8,390 nt of DNA from CAYWTX01 sp964461295 (GTDB lineage: Bacteria; Planctomycetota; Phycisphaerae; SM23-33). The stretch covers positions 1-8,390 of the forward strand of contig CAYWTX010000144.1 in the NCBI GenBank assembly GCA_964461295.1. Reading direction: 5' to 3'. This document shows positions 1-6,911 of the stretch, piece by piece. Every line of letters starts with the position of its first letter. The stretch's first letter is position 1. Position numbers and translations under genes: made by a program. The notes beneath the pieces are model-generated. The model had not been told where the DNA came from, did no database searches, and was given only the letters and a program-made list of their open reading frames with translations.

Positions 1-124
1 CGATTCTTTCACAAACTCTCGGCTGTTCTCCGACCTCCGATCCAAGACCGACGCCGCTGGAGCGGGCCAGCCTCCCGATCGCGAATCCCTTGACACCCGA
101 CACCCGGCCCTCGACACTCCGTCG
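1..124. other. Upstream region of the TatD gene, no gene recognised
   Basis: This stretch precedes the TatD start. No family-like peptide is recognisable in any frame. The frame of the TatD gene stays open back to the window edge but contains no ATG, GTG or TTG codon before position 125, so it does not offer a better start. Near the right end the pentamer GACAC occurs three times (92-116), giving a locally repetitive, C-rich stretch that includes a possible -35 box. The region may be the 3' part of a preceding gene or plain intergenic DNA; the window does not show enough to decide. Confidence 0.4.
90..118 (+). promoter_or_regulatory. Possible sigma70-type promoter of the TatD gene
   Basis: A perfect -35 hexamer TTGACA lies at 90-95. 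At the ideal 17-bp distance is GACACT (113-118), which matches only three of six consensus -10 positions. If used, transcription would begin at about position 125, the same base as the GTG start codon, implying a leaderless mRNA. The absence of a Shine-Dalgarno sequence before that GTG agrees with this. The poor -10 box keeps this tentative. Confidence 0.3.
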
Positions 125-973
125 GTGTTCTGTGACTCCCACTGCCATCTCGCCCACGGCCGATTGCGGCAGGATCTGCCCGGCGTGCTGCTGCGCGCCC
201 GCCAGGCCGGCGTGACGCGGATCATCTGCGCCGCCGGCGACCTCCAGGAATCTCGCGCTGCCGCCGCCATCGCGGCCGCCAACGACGGCGTCTGGTTCAC
301 CGCCGGCGTGCATCCCCACGGGGCGAAGGACGTCGCCGGCTCCTCCGCCGGTGTCGCATCGCCAGACGCCGACCCCCAAGCCGAAGAGCGGGCTGGGCGC
401 GGGCCGGAGAAGGCAGTGCGTTGCGTCGCCTCCATCGCCCAACTCGCCGCCGAGCCGCAGAACGTCGCCGTCGGCGAGATCGGCCTGGACTACCACTATG
501 ACTTGTCCCCCCGCGCAACGCAGCGACAGGTCTTCGCCGAACAGCTCGCCCTGGCCGTGCGGCTGCGAAAACCCGTGGTCCTCCACACGCGCGAGGCGTT
601 CGACGACACGCTGGCCATCCTGGCCGAGTCGCGCATCGACGGCGCGCGCGTCCTGCTGCACTGCTGCACCGAGCCGGCCCCGAACGTCCGCCGCGCCCTG
701 GACCTGGGCACAACGGTCAGCTTCTCGGGGATCGTGACGTTCCGCAACAGCGGCCACCTGCGCCAGGCCGCCTTGATCGTGCCCGACGACCGCCTGCTGA
801 TCGAGACCGACGCTCCGTTCTGCTCGCCCGAGCCGATGCGGAAGATGAAGACCAACGAGCCCGCCAACGTGCTCCACGTCGCCGCGTGCCTGGCCGGGCT
901 TCGCGGCACGACCTCCGCCCGCCTGGCCGAACTGACCACCGCCAACGCCGTGCGGTTTTTCGCCCTGGGGTGA
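125..973 (+). CDS. TatD-family metal-dependent hydrolase (DNase)
   Basis: This is a 282-residue TatD/YcfH-type member of the amidohydrolase superfamily, a TIM-barrel metalloenzyme. Characterised relatives act as 3'-5' exonucleases or DNases in the cytoplasm. The full metal-ligand set is visible: the N-terminal HxH pair (H6, H8), E118 in GEIGLDYHY, H154 in VVLHTRE, H179 in LLHCC and D229 in IETDAP. The family block after it (PEPMRKMKTNEPANV) is also intact. The start is GTG at 125, giving MFCDSHCH, exactly where the family normally begins; no Shine-Dalgarno sequence precedes it. The protein is slightly longer than the usual 255-265 residues because of a low-complexity Gly/Ala/Asp/Glu insertion at about residues 70-100, between GVHPH and the next barrel segment. 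It ends with TGA at 971-973 and converges on the GH78 gene, so it is not part of that operon. The family is certain; the exact substrate is not. Confidence 0.93.
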   Translation: MFCDSHCHLAHGRLRQDLPGVLLRARQAGVTRIICAAGDLQESRAAAAIAAANDGVWFTAGVHPHGAKDVAGSSAGVASPDADPQAEERAGRGPEKAVRCVASIAQLAAEPQNVAVGEIGLDYHYDLSPRATQRQVFAEQLALAVRLRKPVVLHTREAFDDTLAILAESRIDGARVLLHCCTEPAPNVRRALDLGTTVSFSGIVTFRNSGHLRQAALIVPDDRLLIETDAPFCSPEPMRKMKTNEPANVLHVAACLAGLRGTTSARLAELTTANAVRFFALG

Positions 974-1159
974 GGCGGCGTCGCCCATGCCTCTGGCGGG
1001 CTCGGGGCCGACGTAGACTGTGCGTTCACGTGCGCTTTTCCCGGGTAACGCAGCCTGGGCGGGTCCGGACGCGTTCGGGTCGTCCGTGCCAGGAAGAGGC
1101 GCTTGTACGCGCGGTTTGCGCCGGGCGTTGCGTTGCCCCCGCCGACATGCCCATCCCAC

Positions 1160-1300
1160 CCCCGACTCCTTGTACTTCCCACCCCGGGGGCTCCTGCACC
1201 TCCAAGCCCCGACTCCTTGTACTTCCCACCCCGGGGGCTCCTGCACTTCCAAGCCCCGACTCCTTGTACTTCCCACCCCCGGGGCTCCTGCACTTCCAAG
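1160..1300. repeat. Three tandem copies of a 47-bp repeat
   Basis: Copies lie at 1160-1206, 1207-1253 and 1254-1300. Across all three only two columns vary: the 41st base (C in copy 1, T in copies 2 and 3) and the 27th base (G in copies 1 and 2, C in copy 3). Each unit is itself built from two diverged half-repeats, one containing GACTCCTTGTACTTCC and the other GGCTCCTGCACTTCC, offset by 25 and then 22 bp. A degenerate partial copy precedes the array (about 1150-1160) and a CCCCGG remnant follows it. Each unit contains a CCCCGGGG-type self-complementary core. Because 47 is not a multiple of three, successive copies are read in different phases, which argues against a protein-coding repeat. 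Confidence 0.95.
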
Positions 1301-1322
1301 CCCCGGCCCGGCGTGGCCGGGG
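1301..1322. terminator. GC-rich hairpin between convergent genes, possible bidirectional terminator
   Basis: A perfect 8-bp inverted repeat, CCCCGGCC (1301-1308) and GGCCGGGG (1315-1322), encloses a 6-nt loop. It lies 19 bp past the stop codon of the minus-strand GH78 gene and in the 3' region of the TatD gene, where a shared terminator would be expected. Neither strand has a T-tract after the stem, so it is not a canonical intrinsic terminator. It could act as a U-less stem, as a 3'-end stabiliser or with Rho. Confidence 0.4.
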
Positions 1323-1341
1323 CATCCCGGTCTTCGGTTCC

Positions 1342-3777
1342 CTAGATCACCAGCCTGTGTTTCCCCGCTTTCAGCGGGGCCTTGCGCCCGTCCGGAATAA
1401 CCGGCACGGGCGAGTCAAGGTCGGCTTGGGTTCCGCCGCTCCTGGTGCGGCGCAGGCGTACGCGGATCTCGCCGTGCGGCGTCGGCACCGTGCCGGACGC
1501 CTCCCGCAGCGGGCCAAGCTCCGGCGCGAAGCGCACGCGGGCGAAGCCGTCCACGCCCGGATCGGGTTCCACGCCCAACACCGTCTGAAGGAATTCGATG
1601 GCCGGGGCGACCGACCATGCGTGGCAGTCGCTGCGCGACGTGGGGCTGTCGCTCTCCGGCCAGGTCGTTAGAGCCGTGCCGTCCAGCAGGCGCTCCCAGC
1701 GGCCCAACTGCGCGAAGAATTCTGCCCGCATCCCGGCCGCCTTGAGCGCCTGCATCACGTAGTAGCGGTAGTAGAACGTGCCGGGGCCGGCGATGTCGGC
1801 GCCCTCCGTATGCAGCGCGCGGGCCAGGACCTTGCCCGCCTTCGCGGCCGGCCAGGCGCCGGCCAGGATCGCTTCCACTTGCGCGTGCTGGCTGTACGAA
1901 GCGTGGGCGGGCGTGTCGGCGAGCAGGGCGCGGCCGGCGTCCCAGCAGGTTCGCAGCACGGTCCGGGCAAGCCGGGCAGCCTGGCGCCGCCAGCGCGGCG
2001 CCAGTTCGGCAAAGCCGCCGGCGCGTTCCAGGTCCGCCTGCCACCGGCACGCCCGCGCCAGCAGCAGCGTGAGGATGGCCGAGCCGCCGTCGGGGTCCTG
2101 CGGGGCGTTGCCCGCCTTGAACGCCGGCGTCCAATCGACGAACGGGGCGTGGCCGACGCGCCCCAGCAGGCCGTCGGGGCGCAGGCGCCGCAGGAACCAG
2201 CCCAGCACCTCGCGGGCGAACGGCAGGTACGGCTCCAGGAACTTGCCGTCGCCGCGGTAGACGCGGAAGTCGTGCATCATGCCGATCCAGTACAGCGAGA
2301 ACGTCGGAAGGACCTGCACGGCCTTGGAGGGGTAGCGGCACTGCGTGAGGCCCTCGGGCAGGCGCGAGGCGTGGAAGTCGTCGATGGCCTTGCGGGCGAG
2401 GCGGTCGTCGCCGGCGACGAGGTAGTGGTACACTGCCTGCACGCGGATGTCGCCGGGGAACTGCGCCTGCTCGTAATGCGGGCAGTCGAAGAACGTCTCG
2501 TGCGCGCACAGCCGCGCCGTGCGGAAGCTGATGTCCCAGAGGCTGTCGAACGCCTCGCGGCGGGCGGCATCGGCGGCGAACCTGGCCCGCAGCCGCAACG
2601 GGTAGGCCGTCGCGACGCACGTGAAGCGGTCCAGCGCGAGCGGCTCGGCCGCCGTCGCGACGCGTAGTTCGACGTAGCGGAATGCCCGGAACCACAGCGG
2701 GGTGAACGTGCATTCGTCGCGGCCATCGGGGAGGAACTCGTCAAGTTGGCCCCAGATGTGCTTGCCCGCGGTCTCGTCGCGGTTGCCCTTGAGCCACGTG
2801 CGGTCGACGATCGGCGCTTCGGCGTAGACGAGGCGGATGACGGCTCCGCGCCCCCCGCTGACGGTGAGCACGGGGTAGGCGTTGGTAAGCTCGCCTCGGT
2901 CCAGCAGGATGCGGACCTGGGAGTTGGGGGCGATGGTGAGCGGGGACAGCGAAGCAAACGGTCCCTCGGTTGGGCCCGACCGGGGCGACACGCCGCGGCT
3001 CTGTTGGTTCTTCACCCACTCGGATGCGGCGTCCGCAAGCGAGGCGTCCGCCTCCGCCACGCGGGCGAAGTGCTCCTCGCGCTCTTCCATGGCCGGCAGC
3101 GGGTCGGGGCGGAGCCAGCAGCCCAGCGGGAAGTTGCCCCACTCGTTCGCCACGCCCCGGCAGAGGACCTTCGCCTCCGGCCAGGACGAATCGTCGAAGC
3201 CCGCCGCCGCCCAGTCGCGGACGGCCTTCGCGGCGTCGGTCCGCTGGCCGGCGCCGACGACGAAGTAGGGCCGGTGCTCGCCCCAGGCCGTCTCCTCCAG
3301 CGGCGCGCGGGAGACATCGTGCACGCAGCGCCACCCCGGCCCGGTGGCGAGGGCGCCCAACGTGGCGGCGGAGCCTGCTCCGCGCGTCCTGGCCGCGTGT
3401 TCCGGGCATACCAGGAAGAACCCCGGCCCGCCGAGTTGCCCGATCCCGCCGTAGCGGCCGAAGTGAACTACCTCGGCCGCCAGGACATGCGGCCCGGCCG
3501 ACAGGGGCGGCAACGTCACCCGCGCCACGCCCCAGCGCATCGGGTCCGACCGCGACGGCCCGCGCGCGATCACCCGGCCATCCAGGTACAGGATGAACCG
3601 TTGGCTCGCGCTGACCCACAGGGCCGCGGACTTCATCGCGGCGGGCAGCTCGAATGCCCGCCGCATCAGCACGACGGCCCAGCCGTCGCGCGGCACGCCT
3701 GCGTCGCCGTGCCACACCGCCGGCGTGTTCAGGACGGGATGGTCCGGCGCGAAGGCGGGAAGTCCCTTCTCTGTCAT
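1342..3777 (-). CDS. GH78 alpha-L-rhamnosidase-like six-hairpin glycosidase
   Basis: This 811-residue protein has the GH78 layout: N-terminal beta-sandwich (about residues 30-125, with SASQRFILYLDGRVIARGPSR), a second beta domain (about 285-390, with LDEFLPDG and FRAFRYVEL), an (alpha/alpha)6 catalytic domain (about 395-735) and a C-terminal beta domain (about 735-811). The acidic motif is D431, E436 and D443 in DCPHYEQAQFPGD, with the same +5/+12 spacing as the DCPxREx5GD signature of characterised rhamnosidases. E708 in TTWPESD fits the second catalytic Glu. The usual RExxGW is replaced by YEQAQF, as in a divergent GH78-like clade. No signal peptide is seen, suggesting cytoplasmic removal of terminal rhamnose from imported oligosaccharides by inversion. 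The start ATG has GGTGGAG only 2 bp upstream. It is the second gene of a probable operon behind the lyase-like gene. Exact substrate is unknown. Confidence 0.85.
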   Translation of the reverse strand: MTEKGLPAFAPDHPVLNTPAVWHGDAGVPRDGWAVVLMRRAFELPAAMKSAALWVSASQRFILYLDGRVIARGPSRSDPMRWGVARVTLPPLSAGPHVLAAEVVHFGRYGGIGQLGGPGFFLVCPEHAARTRGAGSAATLGALATGPGWRCVHDVSRAPLEETAWGEHRPYFVVGAGQRTDAAKAVRDWAAAGFDDSSWPEAKVLCRGVANEWGNFPLGCWLRPDPLPAMEEREEHFARVAEADASLADAASEWVKNQQSRGVSPRSGPTEGPFASLSPLTIAPNSQVRILLDRGELTNAYPVLTVSGGRGAVIRLVYAEAPIVDRTWLKGNRDETAGKHIWGQLDEFLPDGRDECTFTPLWFRAFRYVELRVATAAEPLALDRFTCVATAYPLRLRARFAADAARREAFDSLWDISFRTARLCAHETFFDCPHYEQAQFPGDIRVQAVYHYLVAGDDRLARKAIDDFHASRLPEGLTQCRYPSKAVQVLPTFSLYWIGMMHDFRVYRGDGKFLEPYLPFAREVLGWFLRRLRPDGLLGRVGHAPFVDWTPAFKAGNAPQDPDGGSAILTLLLARACRWQADLERAGGFAELAPRWRRQAARLARTVLRTCWDAGRALLADTPAHASYSQHAQVEAILAGAWPAAKAGKVLARALHTEGADIAGPGTFYYRYYVMQALKAAGMRAEFFAQLGRWERLLDGTALTTWPESDSPTSRSDCHAWSVAPAIEFLQTVLGVEPDPGVDGFARVRFAPELGPLREASGTVPTPHGEIRVRLRRTRSGGTQADLDSPVPVIPDGRKAPLKAGKHRLVI

Positions 3778-3786
3778 ATCTCCACC

Positions 3787-3801
3787 GCATCGTGACGATG
3801 C
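3787..3801 (-). promoter_or_regulatory. 15-bp palindrome abutting the GH78 ribosome binding site
   Basis: GCATCGT and ACGATGC form a perfect inverted repeat around one central base, folding as a 6-bp stem with a 3-nt loop in RNA. In the minus-strand transcript it ends immediately before the Shine-Dalgarno sequence GGTGGAG (3780-3786) of the GH78 gene, in the 62-bp gap after the lyase-like gene. It could limit ribosome access or protect the upstream message from exonucleases, or be an operator. No T-tract follows, so it is not a normal terminator. Confidence 0.45.
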
Positions 3802-3839
3802 AACGTGCGCGGCTTCCTGGCGTTCCGAATCGCTCGGGC

Positions 3840-6800
3840 CTATTGCCCCAACAGGATTTTCTGGCCGTCGAACTTCACTTTCCGGCTGCCGATGGTTACT
3901 TCGGCATCGAGGCCGCTGCCCTCGACCTTCACCCGCGGGGCGTCGCCTTTCTGGATTGTCACGATGACGAAGAAGTCGTCGCCGCCCTCGGCGAACACGC
4001 CGTGGATGGGCTTCTTGATCTCCTTGCCCGCGACGCCGGCGGCCGCGCCGATCATGCTTTCCTCGCGAACCTTGGCCGACAGCGAATGCCTTGTGACGAA
4101 CGTGCCTTTCAGCGTGTAGCCGCCGTTCTTGGCGATCGTGAACGTGGCGTCATCGACCTTCGTTCGCGACAGGTCGCCGGGGTCGGCGCCGGCGCCGCCG
4201 CGGTCGCCGGCGCTTGGGCGGGCAAGCTGCCAGGTCCATATCCTGCTCTTGCCGCCGGAGATCTTGTCGGCAATCGCCAGCAGGCACGGGGCGCCGCTCT
4301 TGCCGCTGTAATCAACCGCGATCGCCCGCATGCCCTTGATGCCGCTGTTGACCCAGCCTCCCTGGCGGATGTTGCCGTAGCGTTCGTACAGCCGCGCTCG
4401 CTCGCCGCTGCGCGCGGAGTACACGTCGTCCATGTCGATGCTGAGGCTGCCGGAGCCGTCGTCCTCGGCCTTGTAGTACGTCGCCCGGCTGCAAGCTCCC
4501 TGGTTGATTTCGGGGTTCTCCGGCAGCATCACCACGCACTCTTCCCATCGACAGCGGGAGCGGTCATGCGGCCCGACGGCCCACTCGGTGCCGAAGGCCT
4601 GCACGCGGAACGTGCCGGCGTTGGGGCCGTTCCAGCCGCTGATGGTGTGCGCCTTGAGGAACACCTGCACGATGCAGTCATCCCTGTTCGTCCAACCGTT
4701 GCGGAAGACGTACTGGCCCATGTCCACGGCCTGCCACGTCAACGGCATGATGCCCTTGGGCTCCCGCGGCGCGGTCTCCAGCGGATACGCCAGCAGCGTG
4801 CCCAGCGGGTCGGCTTCGGCCGCCGCGGCCGCGGGGTCGGTCGCGTCCCCGCTGCCCTTGCCGCCCTTGCCGCCCTTGCCCAGCAGGGCGATGTAGTTCC
4901 ACGCCCACAGCAGCGCGGGCTTCCACTGCTCCTTGGCCACCGGGTAGCCGCTGCTGAAGTACGCGCAGTCCAGCTCGGGGTAGCCGTTGGTCTCCTGCAC
5001 CAGCGGCCGGCCCTCGCGGAACAGGTACGCCATCATCTTGCGCGGCACGACCATCGTGAGGTCCTCGCGCGATGAGCAGTCGTATCCGAACATCTGCCGG
5101 TGCGCGGCGTTGTACCGCATGGGCGGGTGCGTGGCGATCTGCGAATAGTGCGACACCTCGCCCTGCATGCCGCCGGTGCCGACGGCCTCGCGGGCGAATA
5201 CGTACATGTTGTGCCGCCCGCGCTCGTAGATGTCCTTGAAGGCGACGCTCTGTCCGCCCTCCGCCTTCCACTGGTCCGCGTCGCGCTGCCAGCGGCGAAG
5301 CTCCGCGTCGTGCCGCTGTTTCGTGGCGGCCGTCGCGGCCTGGGCTTCGTCGGCCGTCACTTCGGTCAGGCGCGGGTGCAGGAGGTGCCGGCCCCACGGG
5401 GCCGTCCAGTCGATGCTTCCCTCGACCATCAGAGGGCACATCCCGCCGGCAAGGTGCACGCATTCGCCGTCGGTCAGCCGCGTTCCGGCCAGATACGCCG
5501 CGCCGTTGCCGCCGAGGTCCAGCCGCACCCATCGCGGGTGGTCGTTGTCGATGACCGTGTAGTAGTAGCCGGTGGTGAACCATGCCTTGTTGCTGGCGGC
5601 GGTCATGTCGATCTGCTCGGGGGCGGTGGGAATGCCGTCCTTGTCCGTCGTGGCGTAGTAGCCTCTGCCTTTCTCGTGCGACAGCAAGGCGAACGTGAAC
5701 TCCTTGCCGCCGGACTTGACGACCGTGCCGACTTCCGGCCGTGCTGCGGCGGCGCCGCCGATCGACTGGAGCCCGTCCTGGCCGGCATCGAGTTTCAGGC
5801 CCGCGACGCAGACCCAATCGTCGGGCATTCTGCCGCTGACGAACCGGGTCACGGGCACCTCCTTGCCGGGCTTGTAGTCCTTCGCCGGCGCGACCTCGCC
5901 GCCTCCGCACGGAGCGGCCGGCCTGGCCGGCTCGGGGCCCTTCTCGCCCCATAGCGCCAGGCCCGCGAAGGCGGCGCCGGTGTAGATGGGCGACGACCAG
6001 TTGCTGACGATGTTCCAGTTGATGCCGCTGCCCATGTCGCGCCGGCCCTGAAACGCACAGTTGGCCGCCCACGCCATGTACGCCTCGACGCGCCGCTTGA
6101 AGTCCTCCGGCCAGACGCCGTGGAAAAGGTCATAGGCCAGCGACACCTTCTCCAGGCGGTCGCCGAGATTGTTGCCGAACTGATCGCATTGGTGGCCCTT
6201 GGCCATCAGGACCTCGACTTCCTTCATGGCCGAGGCCGGCAGTTCCTTGTCGCCCGTGAGCTGGTAGGTCACGCCCAGGCCGATGGGCCCGGCGAGTTTG
6301 GCCATTGCGGCCTTGCCCATGGGCGTCTGGGCACGCTGCTGAAGGCGCGGGATGTCGCTCTTGCGGAAGAGGATACGCGGGTGCTCGCCCGGGGCGGCGG
6401 GTCGGAAGTCCGCCGCCGGCTGATGGTGCGGCGGCGCGACGGTGGCGTCGGCCCCGCCTTTGACTTCCCGGCCGCCGAACGTGCCGCTGTACGTGCCCTT
6501 GTACAGGTCGCCTTCTCGGGCGAGCTTGACCTGGTAGGTTCCCCGGCCGGTCTCGTAGACGACCTCGGCCGTGAAATCGAACTGCTTGTCGGAGAACCTC
6601 ACATCCGACAGGGCCGCCTCGTTGACCCACACGCCGATGTCGCGGGCGACGCCCCAGGCCTTGTCCCACTTGTCGCCGTGTTGGCGGACGACCATGATGA
6701 GCGACGCCGGTTCGGCCGGCGCCGCGCCGCGAACGATGCAGTTGTACAGGCGGACCTCCAGCTCGCGGCTGGGGCGGGCGGGGTCGGCCATCGCCGGCAG

Positions 6801-6854
6801 CGACAGGGCCATCGCCATCGCGGCGGCCATCGCGCGCCGATAGTGGGGCTTCAT
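3840..6854 (-). CDS. Secreted heparinase II/III-like polysaccharide lyase family protein
   Basis: This 1004-residue protein begins with a signal peptide (basic MKPHYRR, Ala/Met/Leu-rich core, likely cleavage after residues 21-23, AMA). A beta-type module follows (about 30-138). The family entry motif HPRILFRKSDIPRL is at 158-171, then alpha/alpha-toroid helices (about 172-305, with GINWNIVSNW at 277-286). A foreign-looking insertion occupies about 308-560. The toroid resumes with QGEVSHYSQ (564-572; E566, H569 and Y570 are candidate active-site residues), and a C-terminal beta-sandwich (about 700-1004, with DMGQYVFRNGW and NAGTFRVQAFGTEWAV) ends it. Relatives cleave uronic-acid polysaccharides by beta-elimination; whether this one does is inferred. 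The start at 6854 is chosen because AGGAG lies 6 bp upstream (6861-6865) and the signal peptide begins there. The same frame stays open upstream to 8312, but that part is antisense to another gene. It is first in an operon with the GH78 gene. Confidence 0.75.
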   Translation of the reverse strand: MKPHYRRAMAAAMAMALSLPAMADPARPSRELEVRLYNCIVRGAAPAEPASLIMVVRQHGDKWDKAWGVARDIGVWVNEAALSDVRFSDKQFDFTAEVVYETGRGTYQVKLAREGDLYKGTYSGTFGGREVKGGADATVAPPHHQPAADFRPAAPGEHPRILFRKSDIPRLQQRAQTPMGKAAMAKLAGPIGLGVTYQLTGDKELPASAMKEVEVLMAKGHQCDQFGNNLGDRLEKVSLAYDLFHGVWPEDFKRRVEAYMAWAANCAFQGRRDMGSGINWNIVSNWSSPIYTGAAFAGLALWGEKGPEPARPAAPCGGGEVAPAKDYKPGKEVPVTRFVSGRMPDDWVCVAGLKLDAGQDGLQSIGGAAAARPEVGTVVKSGGKEFTFALLSHEKGRGYYATTDKDGIPTAPEQIDMTAASNKAWFTTGYYYTVIDNDHPRWVRLDLGGNGAAYLAGTRLTDGECVHLAGGMCPLMVEGSIDWTAPWGRHLLHPRLTEVTADEAQAATAATKQRHDAELRRWQRDADQWKAEGGQSVAFKDIYERGRHNMYVFAREAVGTGGMQGEVSHYSQIATHPPMRYNAAHRQMFGYDCSSREDLTMVVPRKMMAYLFREGRPLVQETNGYPELDCAYFSSGYPVAKEQWKPALLWAWNYIALLGKGGKGGKGSGDATDPAAAAAEADPLGTLLAYPLETAPREPKGIMPLTWQAVDMGQYVFRNGWTNRDDCIVQVFLKAHTISGWNGPNAGTFRVQAFGTEWAVGPHDRSRCRWEECVVMLPENPEINQGACSRATYYKAEDDGSGSLSIDMDDVYSARSGERARLYERYGNIRQGGWVNSGIKGMRAIAVDYSGKSGAPCLLAIADKISGGKSRIWTWQLARPSAGDRGGAGADPGDLSRTKVDDATFTIAKNGGYTLKGTFVTRHSLSAKVREESMIGAAAGVAGKEIKKPIHGVFAEGGDDFFVIVTIQKGDAPRVKVEGSGLDAEVTIGSRKVKFDGQKILLGQ
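4854..4880. repeat. Three perfect 9-bp repeats inside the lyase-like gene
   Basis: GCCCTTGCC occurs three times head to tail. On the coding (minus) strand this encodes a Gly-Lys-Gly triplet repeat at about residues 659-667 of the lyase-like protein, followed by an Ala-rich run (675-679). It looks like a flexible linker between the toroid and the C-terminal beta-sandwich. Because the unit is a multiple of three, copy-number change would keep the frame. Confidence 0.85.
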
Positions 6855-6890
6855 CTTCTTCTCCTGGTCAAGCGTGATGAGGTTCCGCGC

Positions 6891-6911
6891 GGTGCATCGA
6901 TTCGATGGACC
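6891..6911 (-). promoter_or_regulatory. Alternative hairpin overlapping the cloverleaf closing stem
   Basis: On the minus strand CATCG and CGATG pair around AAT, and GGT/ACC extend the stem past one C-C mismatch. The 5' half of this hairpin is made of the bases that form the 3' side of cloverleaf stem P1, so the two folds exclude each other. The element lies about 26 nt before the Shine-Dalgarno sequence of the lyase-like gene. Switch-like behaviour is a hypothesis only. Confidence 0.3.

Larger units (their letters stand above)
974..1341. other. Convergent intergenic region with repeats and hairpin
   Basis: This 368-bp gap separates the 3' ends of the TatD gene and the GH78 gene. No convincing gene is present: short open frames cross it in several phases, but none has a Shine-Dalgarno-supported start or a family-like product. 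Its right half holds a 47-bp tandem repeat array (1160-1300) followed directly by a strong GC-rich inverted repeat (1301-1322). The left half (974-1159) shows nothing clear. Confidence 0.7.

Noticed and set aside
1160..1300. CRISPR array
   Set aside because: The repeats are directly contiguous with no unique spacers, and no cas gene is present.
1363..1379. Intrinsic terminator from the hairpin CCCCGCT/AGCGGGG
   Set aside because: It lies inside the coding end of the GH78 gene (residues near PLKAGK) and has no T-tract on either strand.
886..1671. Plus-strand open frames crossing the 47-bp repeats, with apparent Pro/Ser-rich repeat peptides
   Set aside because: The 47-bp period shifts the phase in each copy, the frames overlap the ends of two well-supported genes, and no ribosome binding site was seen.
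2746..3795. Overlapping 349-codon open frames on both strands over the GH78 gene
   Set aside because: Both are shadows caused by high GC content; the GH78 frame has domain motifs and catalytic residues throughout.
3654..5075. 473-codon plus-strand open frame
   Set aside because: It is antisense to the lyase-like gene and the start of the GH78 gene, is rich in Arg/Ala/His as expected for a shadow frame, and has no family-like motif.
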